Origin: Candidatus Binatia bacterium
GTDB taxonomy: Bacteria; Desulfobacterota; Binatia; HRBIN30; BPIQ01
Direction of reading: 5' to 3'
DNA: 64,000 bases
Assembly: GCA_026004195.1 (NCBI GenBank)
Contig: BPIQ01000001.1
Coordinates: 1,416,311 to 1,480,310, forward strand
A program made the translations under genes and the position numbers. The notes under the pieces are model-generated. The model saw only the letters and a program-made list of their open reading frames with translations, was not told where the DNA came from and did no database searches. Below, one piece after another: positions 17,340 to 26,521 of this stretch. Numbering within the stretch: position 1 is the first letter of the stretch; each line of letters begins with the position of its first letter.

Positions 17340-18406
17340 GCGAGACGCGAGAACCACGGTTCGAGCAGCCCCCGGATCTCTCGCCCCTCTTCCACGCGCC
17401 CGAAGAGCACCTCGAGCCGCCGCAGGGTCGAGGGAAGGTAGCCCAGATAGGCCCGCTTTCCTTTGACCTCCGCGAGATAGTGGAAGCGGCCGACGATCTT
17501 GAAAGCCTTCTGGAGCGCGCAACCGGAATAGACGTCCCAGAGGTGGTCGAAGTTCCAGGGCTTGCCACCCGCCTCTTCCCACCGCGTCGCGTAGTAGCGC
17601 ACGAGAGACCGCTCGTCCTCCTCGGAGAGGAACTCGAACGTGTCCCTGTCGCCGAGCAGCGTGGCGAGGTCGTAGGGAGCGGCGGCGAGGAGCGCGTCCT
17701 GGAAATCCAGGATGCGGAGCCGTTCGCCCTGCAGGAAAAGGTTCCAGGCGTGGTAGTCCCGGTGGGAAAGCACGAGCGGCTCCGCGGCGAGCTTCCGGGC
17801 GATGCGTTCGAAACACCCCCGGAGCCTCGTCCTGGTCTCCCCGGGCAGCGGACCGAGCCGTTTTTCGATCCCGTACTCGAGAAAGTGTCCGAATTCCCAA
17901 AGGTAGACGCCTTCGTGGAACGTCTGGTGGAAGGCGACGCACCGCTCGTCCCGCCGGGCGGTGCCCACGACCTGGATCCGCACGAGCTCTTCGATCGCTC
18001 GCTCGAAAAGACGCATCCGCTCGCCGGGAGCGACCTCCCCGAGGCGCTGGCGCAGCGAGGTGTCGCCGACGTCCTCGAGCAAAAGGAGCCCCTCGTCCGT
18101 GGCATCCACGTAGATCTCCGGAACCGGGACCCCGAGGCTCCGGAGGAATCGCTGGACGTTGACGAACGGAAGCTCCTCGCAGGGGGGAACTTCTCCGAGC
18201 TCCTCGGAGGAGAGGGCCGCTCCGCGGTCGGCGAGGATCATGGCGACGGCCGAGCGCGGAGCCCCGGGACCTTCGAGCCAGAGCCGCGCATACCGCCGGG
18301 TCGAAGCGTCCCCGGCGATCTCCTCCGAGCGCGCCACGGTGACGCCGGCCCCGAAGCGCTCCCGCAAAAGCTCCTCGCTCCGCCGACGCAGTACCGCGCT
18401 CTCCAC
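17336..18406 (-). CDS. amgK: N-acetylmuramate/N-acetylglucosamine kinase, AmgK-like (APH fold)
   Basis: 356 residues. Aminoglycoside-phosphotransferase fold with the catalytic loop SHRDYHAWNLF (214-224) and the metal-binding DFQDA (234-238). AmgK phosphorylates MurNAc at the anomeric carbon in the recycling route from AnmK products to UDP-MurNAc. The four-base ATGA overlap with the murU-like gene and nearby anmK support this over an antibiotic-resistance kinase. No MupP-type MurNAc-6-phosphate phosphatase was recognised nearby. Translation starts at GTG; the gene is divergent from nuoA. Confidence 0.85.
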   Translation of the reverse strand: MESAVLRRRSEELLRERFGAGVTVARSEEIAGDASTRRYARLWLEGPGAPRSAVAMILADRGAALSSEELGEVPPCEELPFVNVQRFLRSLGVPVPEIYVDATDEGLLLLEDVGDTSLRQRLGEVAPGERMRLFERAIEELVRIQVVGTARRDERCVAFHQTFHEGVYLWEFGHFLEYGIEKRLGPLPGETRTRLRGCFERIARKLAAEPLVLSHRDYHAWNLFLQGERLRILDFQDALLAAAPYDLATLLGDRDTFEFLSEEDERSLVRYYATRWEEAGGKPWNFDHLWDVYSGCALQKAFKIVGRFHYLAEVKGKRAYLGYLPSTLRRLEVLFGRVEEGREIRGLLEPWFSRLA

Positions 18407-18520
18407 GGCGCCCCGCTAGCAGACGCGTCCGCGGCAGTCAAAATCGTTCGTCTTGACTCGAAAAAGTACTTCCCATAGCAGGAAGATCGGTCCTTCGGCG
18501 TTCCCTCCTCGTGTGCCTCG

Positions 18521-18877
18521 ATGACTCGACAGTACGTGCCCGTCCTCGTGATGATGGCCATGGCTGGAGCCCTGGTAGGAAGCATGCTCTGGCTCGGTCA
18601 CGTGCTCGGGCCCAAGTCCAGTTCCCGGGTGAAGGGAGAGGCCTTCGAGTGCGGCAACCCGCCGAGCGGAACGGCATGGGGAAGGTTCACGGTACGGTTC
18701 TACATGGTCGCGATCCTCTTCCTGCTCTTCGACGTGGAGATCGTCTTTCTCTACCCGTGGGCGGTCGCGTTCCGAGAACTCGGCTGGTTCGGGTTCGTCG
18801 AAGTCTTCGTGTTCCTCGCCCTGCTCGGGGCCGGGCTCGTCTACGTCTGGCGAAAGGGTGCCCTCGAAGGGTACTGA
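18521..18877 (+). CDS. nuoA: NADH-quinone oxidoreductase subunit A
   Basis: 118 residues with three membrane helices. The family block KGEAFECGNPPSG (about 38-50) carries the conserved Glu and Cys of the loop at the quinone-chamber entrance, followed by RFTVRFYMVAILFLLFDVEI. NuoA is a membrane subunit of complex I. It opens a ten-gene run on one strand, but the next gene, seven bases on, is nuoC rather than the usual nuoB. Confidence 0.96.
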   Translation: MTRQYVPVLVMMAMAGALVGSMLWLGHVLGPKSSSRVKGEAFECGNPPSGTAWGRFTVRFYMVAILFLLFDVEIVFLYPWAVAFRELGWFGFVEVFVFLALLGAGLVYVWRKGALEGY

Positions 18878-18884
18878 ACGGTCC

Positions 18885-19391
18885 ATGCCGAAGCCTCTTC
18901 TACCCCTCCTGCGGGAGGTGTTCGGAGACACCATCCTCTCCTCGCACGCCCAGGCGGGCGACGAGACGATCGTCGTCCCGAGGGAACGCTGGCTCGAGGT
19001 CTTCCGCGAGCTACGGGATCGACCCGAGTTCCGTTTCGAATTCCTCATGGACCTCACCGTCGTCGACTACCTCGGGCAAACCCCGCGGTTCGAGGTCGTG
19101 ACCCACCTCTACTCGCTCACCCACAACCACAGGCTCCGGGTCAAAACGCGCGTGCCCGAAGAGGACCCGGAGCTCCCGTCGCTCACTCCTCTCTGGAAAT
19201 CGGCCGACTGGGCGGAGCGGGAGGCCTGGGACATGTTCGGGATCCGCTTTTCCGGGCACCCGGACCTCCGGCGGATCCTCCTCTACGAGGAGTTCGTAGG
19301 TCACCCGTTGCGGAAGGATTATCCGGTGAACCGGCGCCAACCCCTGGTTCCCGAGCGCGACCCGATCGCCGAAGGATGGAAACCGACATGA
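18885..19391 (+). CDS. nuoC: NADH-quinone oxidoreductase subunit C
   Basis: 168 residues of the peripheral-arm subunit C (30 kDa homologue). Typical segments are FEFLMDLTVVDYLG, the HNHRLRVKTRVPEEDPELPS region, WAEREAWDMFGIRFSGHPDLRR and the C-terminal GHPLRKDYP. The ATG inside the frame follows the nuoA stop by seven bases and gives normal length. Its stop overlaps the nuoD start as ATGA, so the two are coupled. It is not fused to NuoD. Confidence 0.96.
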   Translation: MPKPLLPLLREVFGDTILSSHAQAGDETIVVPRERWLEVFRELRDRPEFRFEFLMDLTVVDYLGQTPRFEVVTHLYSLTHNHRLRVKTRVPEEDPELPSLTPLWKSADWAEREAWDMFGIRFSGHPDLRRILLYEEFVGHPLRKDYPVNRRQPLVPERDPIAEGWKPT

Positions 19392-20596
19392 AGCGCCCCG
19401 GAGCGGCTCTTCCTGCGACGCAAGACCCGGTCGAAACGACGTTCGACCTCCAAATGGGGCCGTCCCACCCGGCGACACACGGGACGATCAAGTTCCACCT
19501 CCGGCTCGACGGCGAAGTCATCGTCGATTGCGACGTGGAAATCGGCTACCTCCACCGGGCTTTCGAGAAAATGGCCGAGCAGGGAACCTGGACGCAGGTC
19601 ATCCCCTACACGGACCGCCTCAACTACGTCTCGCCCCTGATCAACAACGTCGGGTACGTCATGGCCGTCGAAAAGCTCCTCGGGCTCGAGGTCCCCGAGC
19701 GCTGCCGGTACATCCGCGTGATGATGAGCGAGATTTCCCGGATCACCGACCACCTGACCTGCCTCGGCATGGCCGCCACGGAGGCGGGCGCCATGACGGT
19801 GGGCTTTCTCCTGAACGAAGCCCGCGAATTCCTCTACGACATCGTCGAGGCCGTGACCGGCGCCCGCGTCACCGTGACCTACACGCGGATCGGTGGGGTG
19901 ACGAACGATCTTCCGGCCGACATCCGGGAGCGGGTTCGAGCGGCGTTCCGTCACCTCGACGGGATCCTGCGGGACTGCGACAAGCTGCTCACCCGCAACC
20001 GCATCTTCTACGACCGCATGGCCGGCGTCGGCGTCATCTCGCCCGAGGACGCCATCTCTTTCGGTCTCACCGGGCCCATGCTGCGCGCCACCGGGGTATC
20101 CTACGACGTCCGCAAGCAACAGCCCTACCTGGTTTACGACCGGCTCGACTTCGAAGTACCCCTGGGTTCCCGAGGGGACAACTACGACCGCTTCCTCTGC
20201 CGCTTCCTCGAAATCGAACAGAGTATGCGGATCGTCGAGCAGACACTCGAGCGCATGCCCGAGGGACCGGTGAGCGTGCAGGATCCCCGCTACGTCCTTC
20301 CCCCGAAGCAGGCCGTGTACCGCAGCATCGAAGGGCTCATGAACCACTTCAAGATCATCATGGAAGGCATCAAGGTCCCGCCCGGCGAGGCGTACATGGC
20401 GGTCGAGGGTGCCAACGGGGAGCTCGGATTCTACGTCGTGAGCGACGGGACGGGACGCCCCTACCGCGTTCGCGTCCGTGGCCCCTGCTTCTGGGGCATG
20501 TCCGCGCTGGGATCCATGCTCCGGGGTCACACGGTCGCCGACATCGTCACCACGTTCGGGATGGTGAACATGATCGGCGGCGAGTGCGACCGCTGA
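19388..20596 (+). CDS. nuoD: NADH-quinone oxidoreductase subunit D
   Basis: 402 residues of the 49 kDa quinone-site subunit. GPSHPATHG near the N-terminus contains the histidines of the quinone pocket; EIGYLHRAFEKMAE and the C-terminal DIVTTFGMVNMIGGECDR are family hallmarks. The start overlapping the nuoC stop was preferred to an ATG twelve bases earlier, whose ribosome site would have no spacing. NuoD normally pairs with NuoB at the N2 cluster; nuoB is not in this operon. Confidence 0.96.
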   Translation: MKRPGAALPATQDPVETTFDLQMGPSHPATHGTIKFHLRLDGEVIVDCDVEIGYLHRAFEKMAEQGTWTQVIPYTDRLNYVSPLINNVGYVMAVEKLLGLEVPERCRYIRVMMSEISRITDHLTCLGMAATEAGAMTVGFLLNEAREFLYDIVEAVTGARVTVTYTRIGGVTNDLPADIRERVRAAFRHLDGILRDCDKLLTRNRIFYDRMAGVGVISPEDAISFGLTGPMLRATGVSYDVRKQQPYLVYDRLDFEVPLGSRGDNYDRFLCRFLEIEQSMRIVEQTLERMPEGPVSVQDPRYVLPPKQAVYRSIEGLMNHFKIIMEGIKVPPGEAYMAVEGANGELGFYVVSDGTGRPYRVRVRGPCFWGMSALGSMLRGHTVADIVTTFGMVNMIGGECDR

Positions 20597-20642
20597 GGCG
20601 AGCGCGAAGTTCGGTCGCCTTTTTCTCCTCGAGCTTCGCACG

Positions 20643-21140
20643 ATGGCAGTCGAGTTTTCCGAAAAAACGAAGGCGGAGTACGAGGCCGTGCGGCGGAGGT
20701 ATCCCACCGCGCAGGCGGCCCTCTTGCCGACGCTCTGGCTCGCGCAGAGGGAATTCGGGTGGATTTCGCACGAGGTGATGGAGTACGTCGCGCGGCTCCT
20801 CGACCTTCCCCCGGCGCGCGTGGCGGGTGTGGTGTCGTTCTACACCATGTTCTACCGGCGACCGATGGGGCGGTACCACCTCCAGGTCTGCCGCAACCTC
20901 CCCTGCACCCTGCGGGGCGCCCGGCGCATCACCGAGTGCCTCGAGCGGGAGCTGGGCATCCGCGCCGGCGAGACGACACCGGACGGGCTCTTTTCGCTGA
21001 GCGAAGTGGAATGCCTCGCCTCCTGCGGTACCGCTCCGGTCCTGCAACTGAACGACGAGTACGTGGAAAATCTCACCCCCGAAAGCGTTCTCGAGCTCGT
21101 CGAGAAACTCCGCGCCGAAGCTCGAGGGGAGAGGGCCTGA
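20643..21140 (+). CDS. nuoE: NADH-quinone oxidoreductase subunit E
   Basis: 165 residues, thioredoxin-like 2Fe-2S subunit (24 kDa homologue). The four cluster cysteines are in VCRNLPC and ECLASC, with ETTPDGLFSLSEVECLASCG between and around them. NuoE normally docks on NuoF to form the NADH-oxidising module. Here nuoF and nuoG do not follow; nuoH starts three bases after the stop codon. It is the only Fe-S subunit encoded in the cluster. Confidence 0.96.
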   Translation: MAVEFSEKTKAEYEAVRRRYPTAQAALLPTLWLAQREFGWISHEVMEYVARLLDLPPARVAGVVSFYTMFYRRPMGRYHLQVCRNLPCTLRGARRITECLERELGIRAGETTPDGLFSLSEVECLASCGTAPVLQLNDEYVENLTPESVLELVEKLRAEARGERA

Positions 21141-21143
21141 AGC

Positions 21144-22247
21144 ATGTGGTTGGAAGTGGGGCTGGCCGCGGCGAAAGGAGCTTTCGTGCTGCTCATGGTC
21201 TTGCAGCTCGCCGGGCTTCTCGGATGGATCGAACGGAAGGGAAGCGCCCTGGTGCAGGATCGCATCGGCGCCAACCGCGCGGCCATCCCTCTTTTCGGGC
21301 GCCCGATCGCCGCGGCGGGGCTCGTCAACACGCTGCTCGCCGACCCGATCAAATTCCTCACCAAAGAAGACGTCGTCCCCGCGGGGGCCGACCGGACCCT
21401 CCACACCCTGGCACCGGCCATGACGCTCTTTCCCGTGCTCCTGACCTTCGCCGTGGTCCCGTTCGGAGACGTCCTGCGGGTCGGGGAGTACGAGATACCG
21501 CTCCAGGTCGCCCCGCTCGACGTGGGGCTGCTCTACGTCCTCGCCATGGTCTCCCTGGGGGTCTACGGCGTCGTCCTGGGAGGCTGGGCATCGAACAACC
21601 GCTGGTCGCTCCTCGGGGGAATCCGGGGCTCCGCGCAGATGATCTCCTACGAACTGGCCATGGGGCTTTCCGTGGCCGCTGCGGTTCTGGTCTACGGCAC
21701 GCTCGACCTCCAGGAGATCTCCCGGGCACAGGGCACGGAGCTGGCCGGCTGGATCCCGGCCTGGGGGATCCTCTACCAGCCGCTCGGGTGCCTCGTCTTT
21801 CTCGTCGCCGGAATCGCGGAAAGCAAGCGCATTCCGTTCGACCTCCCCGAGGCGGAATCGGAGCTCGTGAGCGGGTACTTCACCGAGTACTCGGGGATCA
21901 AGCACCTCATGTTCTTCATGACCGATTTCGTCGAGATCGTTCTGGTGAGCGCCCTGGTCACGACCCTGTACCTCGGCGGCTGGCAAGTGCCGTACCTCGG
22001 CCGCGCGGGCTTCGTGTTCCCCTGGGGCACCGAAATTCTCCTCCCGCACCTCGTGGTCGTCCTCCTGCAGGTCGGAGCCTTCACGCTGAAGGTCCTCTTC
22101 CTCTGCTGGCTCCAGATCATGATCCGCTGGACGCTACCCCGGTTCCGGTACGATCAGCTCATCCGCCTCGGCTGGAAGGGGCTCCTGCCCGTCTCGCTCG
22201 CGAACCTCGTCGCCACCGCCGTTTTTCTCCTCGTCCTGGAGGCGTGA
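21144..22247 (+). CDS. nuoH: NADH-quinone oxidoreductase subunit H
   Basis: 367 residues, eight or more membrane helices. NuoH links the quinone channel to the proton-pumping arm. The family motifs ERKGSALVQDRIGANRA, IKFLTKED, GSAQMISYELAMGL, ESKRIPFDLPEAESELVSGY and the late MIRWTLPRFRYDQL are complete. It overlaps nuoJ by one base (TGATG), leaving no room for nuoI. Confidence 0.97.
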   Translation: MWLEVGLAAAKGAFVLLMVLQLAGLLGWIERKGSALVQDRIGANRAAIPLFGRPIAAAGLVNTLLADPIKFLTKEDVVPAGADRTLHTLAPAMTLFPVLLTFAVVPFGDVLRVGEYEIPLQVAPLDVGLLYVLAMVSLGVYGVVLGGWASNNRWSLLGGIRGSAQMISYELAMGLSVAAAVLVYGTLDLQEISRAQGTELAGWIPAWGILYQPLGCLVFLVAGIAESKRIPFDLPEAESELVSGYFTEYSGIKHLMFFMTDFVEIVLVSALVTTLYLGGWQVPYLGRAGFVFPWGTEILLPHLVVVLLQVGAFTLKVLFLCWLQIMIRWTLPRFRYDQLIRLGWKGLLPVSLANLVATAVFLLVLEA

Positions 22248-22741
22248 TGGAGCTCCTGGCGCTCTTCTTCCTCGGGCTCGCCACCCTCGCCTCCGCGGCG
22301 GGCGTCGTCCTCTTCCGCAACCCCGTGCGGAGTGCGCTCTCCCTGGTTCTCACGCTCTTTCTCGTGGCCGTCCACTTCGTGCTCCTCCAGGCACACATGG
22401 TCGCGGCACTCCAGGTCATCGTCTACGCGGGGGCGATCCTGGTCCTCTTTCTCTTCGTCATCATGCTGCTCAATCTCGAGGCGCAACCACGCGAGTTCGG
22501 GCCGCGGCAACGGAACCTGTTTTCCGTCCTCGCGTGCGGCCTCGTGGCTTTTCCGCTTCTCGGGGCCTTGCTCGCCGGCTCGGCAAGAGAGGCGTCCCTA
22601 CCCTCGGAGTTCGGCACGGTCGGAGCCCTGGCACGGGCGCTTTTCGGGCGGCATCTCCTGGCCTTCGAGCTCACGTCCGTGCTGCTCCTGGTGGCCATCG
22701 TGGGAGCGGTGGTTCTCGGACACAGGAGACCTTCGCGATGA
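22247..22741 (+). CDS. nuoJ: NADH-quinone oxidoreductase subunit J
   Basis: 164 residues, five predicted helices. The segment FVLLQAHMVAALQVIVYAGA followed by ILVLFLFVIMLLN is diagnostic for NuoJ (ND6). A GGAGG-like site in the end of nuoH precedes the ATG. The stop overlaps the nuoK start as ATGA. Confidence 0.95.
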   Translation: MELLALFFLGLATLASAAGVVLFRNPVRSALSLVLTLFLVAVHFVLLQAHMVAALQVIVYAGAILVLFLFVIMLLNLEAQPREFGPRQRNLFSVLACGLVAFPLLGALLAGSAREASLPSEFGTVGALARALFGRHLLAFELTSVLLLVAIVGAVVLGHRRPSR

Positions 22742-23040
22742 ACGTGGCGCAGACTTCCCTCGCGGTCGCCGCCCTCCTTTTCGGCGTGGGTGCGGGCGGC
22801 GTCCTCGTCCGCCGCAACGTGATCGTCGTCCTTTTGTCGGTCGAACTCATGCTGAACGCCGTGAACCTCGCTTTCGTGGCGTTCGCCCGCGAGTACGGGT
22901 CCATGGACGGGCAGGTGGCCGTCTTCCTCGTGATGACCGTCGCCGCCGCCGAAGCGGCGGTCGGACTCGCGCTCGTGCTCGCGGTGTTCCGCAACCGCCG
23001 CACCACCAACCTCGACGAGCTGGATCTCCTGAGGGGGTAG
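22738..23040 (+). CDS. nuoK: NADH-quinone oxidoreductase subunit K
   Basis: 100 residues with three helices, the standard length. The buried glutamates of the proton path lie in SVELMLNAVNLAFVAFAR and MTVAAAEAAVGLALVLAVFR. The C-terminus TTNLDELDLLRG is typical. The start is fixed by the ATGA overlap with nuoJ. Confidence 0.96.
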   Translation: MNVAQTSLAVAALLFGVGAGGVLVRRNVIVVLLSVELMLNAVNLAFVAFAREYGSMDGQVAVFLVMTVAAAEAAVGLALVLAVFRNRRTTNLDELDLLRG

Positions 23041-24945
23041 GTGGAAGCTCCGATGAAGGGAATGTTCCCCCTCTGGTCGATCCCCGCCTTTCCGCTGGCA
23101 AGCTCCGCGCTCCTCGCTCTCCTCGGGGGCGTCCTCCCGAGGCGGGCCGTCCACCTCGTAGCGGTCGGGAGCGTCGGCGCGGCGTTCGCGCTCGCCGCGG
23201 GGAACTTTTTCGTTCTGGCGGCTTCACCCTCGGCCGGCGCCGTCGTCGAGCCTGTTTTTTCCTGGATCTCGGCCGGCGACCTGCGGATCGACGCGACGTT
23301 CCGCTTCGACGCCCTCTCGGCCGTCCTGGCGCTGGTGGTGACCGGCGTCGGATTTCTCATCCACCTCTACTCGACCGGTTACATGGCCGAAGACCCGGAC
23401 CCGGGGCGCTACTTCTGCTACCTGAACCTCTTCACCGGCCTCATGCTCGTCCTCGTCCTCGCCGACAACCTCCCGCTGCTCTTCGTCGGCTGGGAGGGCG
23501 TGGGGCTCTGCTCCTACCTCCTGATCGGCTTCTGGTACGAAGATCCGGAGAAGGCGAGGGCGGGCCGGAAAGCCTTCGTGGTCAACCGCGTGGGCGATGC
23601 CGGGTTCCTGCTCGGCATCTTCTTGCTTTTCTGGCACCTCGGAGGAGGCGCACTCTCGTTCTCCGAAATCGAGGCGTCTCTCTCGCGGATTCCCGAAGGG
23701 GTCGCCGCGGCATGCGCGCTCCTCCTCTTTCTCGGGGCCACCGGGAAATCGGCGCAAATTCCGCTCTACGTGTGGTTACCCGACGCCATGGCCGGCCCCA
23801 CGCCCGTGAGCGCGCTCATCCACGCCGCCACGATGGTCACCGCGGGAGTCTACATGGTCGCGCGGCTCCACTTTCTCTACGCGGCATCCGCCTGGGCCCT
23901 GCCCGTGGTCGCCGTCGTCGGAGCCGTGACGGCCCTTTTCGCGGCCACGATGGCGCTCGTCGAGACGGACATCAAAAAAGTGCTCGCCTACTCCACGATC
24001 AGCCAGCTCGGCTACATGTTCCTGGGCGTGGGCGTGGGCGCCTTTTCGGCGGGCATCTTCCACCTGGTGACGCACGCCTTTTTCAAGGCGCTCCTCTTCC
24101 TCGCCGCCGGCAGCGTGATCCACGGCCTCGGGGGCGAACAGGACATCCGGAAGATGGGGGGGCTTCGGTCTTCCATGCCGCTTACCTTCGCGACGTTTTC
24201 CGTGGGAGTGCTCGCCATCTCGGGGATCCCGGGGTTTTCCGGGTTTTTCAGCAAGGACGAAATCCTGCTCGCGTCCTTCGCCCGAGAACCCGCCCTCTGG
24301 GCCCTCGCCTGGGCGGGTGCGGCGCTCACGGCCTTCTACATGGGGCGGCTCTGGTTCGTCGCTTTTTTCGGCCGCGGCTCCCACGGTCACGAGTGCCCGG
24401 CCTCCATGGCGCTTCCCCTGGTGATCCTGGCTTTGCTTTCGGTTTTCGGAGGCTACGTGGGCCTTCCGGAGTCCTGGCTCTGGGGTAACCCCTTCGCGCG
24501 TTTTCTCGAACCCGTCACGGGCGTGTTCCATCCTCACCTCGACCCCGGAGTCGAGACCGCGCTCTTCGGGCTCTCGAGCGCGGCGGGTGTCGGCGGACTC
24601 CTCGGGGCTTACGTGTTCTACGTGGCCCGGCCCGCGTGGCCCGAGGCGGTGCGACGGCGCTGGTCCGCGGTACACTCGCTTCTCCGGAACAAATACTACG
24701 TGGACGAGGCGTACGACCGCGTCGTCGTGCGACCGACGGTCGCCGCCGCCCGACGGCTCTGGACTTCGGTCGACACGCGCGCGATCGACGGTGCCGTGAA
24801 CGGCGTGGCGAGAGTGTGCTGGGAAGCCTTCGTGACGGCACGCAGGTGGCAGAGCGGGAACGTACAGCACTACGCCCTCTCCGTTCTCGTCGGAGCCGTG
24901 GTGATCCTCGGCTTCTACGCGTGGGCAGGGGGGCTCTGGCCGTGA
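23041..24945 (+). CDS. nuoL: NADH-quinone oxidoreductase subunit L
   Basis: Up to 634 residues, antiporter-like pump subunit with the long lateral C-terminal helix. Proton-path residues lie in NLPLLFVGWEGVGLCSYLL and VWLPDAMAGPTPVSALIHAA; ISQLGYMFLG and the late NKYYVDEAYD segment are typical. The frame opens with a GTG directly after the nuoK stop; ATGs at 23053 and 23062 are alternatives, so the first few residues are uncertain. Confidence 0.96.
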   Translation: MEAPMKGMFPLWSIPAFPLASSALLALLGGVLPRRAVHLVAVGSVGAAFALAAGNFFVLAASPSAGAVVEPVFSWISAGDLRIDATFRFDALSAVLALVVTGVGFLIHLYSTGYMAEDPDPGRYFCYLNLFTGLMLVLVLADNLPLLFVGWEGVGLCSYLLIGFWYEDPEKARAGRKAFVVNRVGDAGFLLGIFLLFWHLGGGALSFSEIEASLSRIPEGVAAACALLLFLGATGKSAQIPLYVWLPDAMAGPTPVSALIHAATMVTAGVYMVARLHFLYAASAWALPVVAVVGAVTALFAATMALVETDIKKVLAYSTISQLGYMFLGVGVGAFSAGIFHLVTHAFFKALLFLAAGSVIHGLGGEQDIRKMGGLRSSMPLTFATFSVGVLAISGIPGFSGFFSKDEILLASFAREPALWALAWAGAALTAFYMGRLWFVAFFGRGSHGHECPASMALPLVILALLSVFGGYVGLPESWLWGNPFARFLEPVTGVFHPHLDPGVETALFGLSSAAGVGGLLGAYVFYVARPAWPEAVRRRWSAVHSLLRNKYYVDEAYDRVVVRPTVAAARRLWTSVDTRAIDGAVNGVARVCWEAFVTARRWQSGNVQHYALSVLVGAVVILGFYAWAGGLWP

Positions 24946-24973
24946 ACGGCGCCGCAAGGGGGGGTTGACTCCG

Positions 24974-26521
24974 ATGCCCTGGCTCACGGCCATCGTCTTC
25001 TCGCCGCTCGCGGGCGCGCTCGTGCTCGGCACGCTCCCGCGCTCGAACGAGGACGCGATCAGGAGGAGCGCTTTCGTCTTCTCGCTCGTGCCCCTTGTCC
25101 TCTGCCTCGCGGTCGCCTGGCTTTTCGAGCCCGGGCGGCCGGACATGCAGTTCTCCGAGCGCGCCGCGTGGATTCCCTCGTTCGGGATCTCCTACCACCT
25201 GGGGGTGGACGGGTTGAGCCTTTTCCTCCTCCTCCTCACCGCGTTCCTCACCCCCCTCGTCGTTCTCGCCTCCTGGTCCGAAATCCGGACGAGGGTGAAG
25301 GAGTTCCACGTCCTCGTGCTCCTCCTCGAGACCGGCATGCTCGGGACGTTTCTCGCGCTCGACCTTTTTCTCTTCTACGTCTTCTGGGAGCTCATGCTCG
25401 TCCCCATGTACCTCCTGATCGGCGTCTGGGGTGGTCCGAGGCGCGTCTACGCGGCCGTCAAGTTCGTCCTCTACACGATGGCCGGAAGCCTGCTCATGCT
25501 CGTCGCCATCCTCTACCTGGCCTGGGCGCAAGCCCGCGCGGCGGGCGAGCCCAGCTTCGATCTTCTGCGTCTTTACGAGCTTGCCCTTTCGCCCGCCGAA
25601 CAACGATGGCTTTTTGCGGCGTTCGCCCTCGCGTTCGCCATCAAGGTGCCCGTCTTCCCTCTCCACACCTGGCTCCCGGACGCCCACGTCGAAGCCCCCA
25701 CGGGGGGCTCCGTGATCCTGGCGGGCGTGCTCTTGAAGATGGGCACGTACGGACTCCTGCGTTTCGCCCTGCCGCTTTTCCCCCTGGCGTCGACCGAAGC
25801 TGCACCGTACCTCGCTCTGCTCGGCACCGTGGGAATCGTCTACGGTGCTCTGGTCGCCATGGTGCAACCCGACCTGAAAAAACTCGTCGCTTACTCGTCC
25901 GTGAGCCACCTGGGCTTCGTCGTGCTCGGTCTTTGTTCTTTCAACGCCCAGGCGACCGCCGGCGCCGTCTACCAGATGCTCGGGCACGGGCTTTCCACGG
26001 GGGCCCTCTTCCTCCTCGTGGGCGTCCTCTACGAGCGGCGGCACACCCGACAGATCGCCGATTTCGGCGGTCTCTGGAAAGTCGTCCCGGTCTACGCCTC
26101 CTTTCTCCTGGTGATCACCCTCGCGTCGGTCGGGCTTCCCGGCCTCAACGGGTTCGTGGGCGAGTTCCTGATCCTTCTCGGGGCCTTCGCCGAGCACCGC
26201 GTCCTCGCCGTTCTCGCGACGAGCGGCGTCGTCCTGGGTGCGGCGTACATGCTCTGGATGTACCAGAGAGTCGCTTTCGGTCCGATCTCGCACCCCGAAA
26301 ACCGCGAGCTGCGCGACCTCACCAAGAGGGAGCTCGCCACCCTCGCACCCATCCTCCTCCTCTGCTTCGCGCTCGGTGTCTACCCCGCGCCGCTGCTCGA
26401 ACGCATGGGGCCGTCCATCGAACTCCACCTGACCCGAATGCGCGACAAAGTGGAACGCACCCTGCCGCATGCCCCGCGGCCGGCGACCGAACACGAACCC
26501 TCTTCCGTTGGCCCCTCATGA
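24974..26521 (+). CDS. nuoM: NADH-quinone oxidoreductase subunit M
   Basis: About 515 residues, antiporter-like subunit. The VFWELMLVPMYLLIGVWGG block carries the key glutamate, and PLHTWLPDAHVEAPTGGSVI is the quinone-oxidoreductase M signature. An A/G-rich ribosome site precedes the ATG; a TTG nine bases earlier is possible. The stop overlaps the nuoN ATG (ATGA). Confidence 0.96.
   Translation: MPWLTAIVFSPLAGALVLGTLPRSNEDAIRRSAFVFSLVPLVLCLAVAWLFEPGRPDMQFSERAAWIPSFGISYHLGVDGLSLFLLLLTAFLTPLVVLASWSEIRTRVKEFHVLVLLLETGMLGTFLALDLFLFYVFWELMLVPMYLLIGVWGGPRRVYAAVKFVLYTMAGSLLMLVAILYLAWAQARAAGEPSFDLLRLYELALSPAEQRWLFAAFALAFAIKVPVFPLHTWLPDAHVEAPTGGSVILAGVLLKMGTYGLLRFALPLFPLASTEAAPYLALLGTVGIVYGALVAMVQPDLKKLVAYSSVSHLGFVVLGLCSFNAQATAGAVYQMLGHGLSTGALFLLVGVLYERRHTRQIADFGGLWKVVPVYASFLLVITLASVGLPGLNGFVGEFLILLGAFAEHRVLAVLATSGVVLGAAYMLWMYQRVAFGPISHPENRELRDLTKRELATLAPILLLCFALGVYPAPLLERMGPSIELHLTRMRDKVERTLPHAPRPATEHEPSSVGPS

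Noticed and set aside
18453-18480. TTGACT upstream of nuoA as a promoter
   Set aside because: No convincing -10 lies at a proper distance (best is CATAGC at 15 bases), so it was not annotated.
20547-22049. Reverse-strand frame of 500 codons across nuoE-nuoH
   Set aside because: It is antisense to well-identified nuo genes and has shadow composition (Glu/Arg/Asp/His/Gly).
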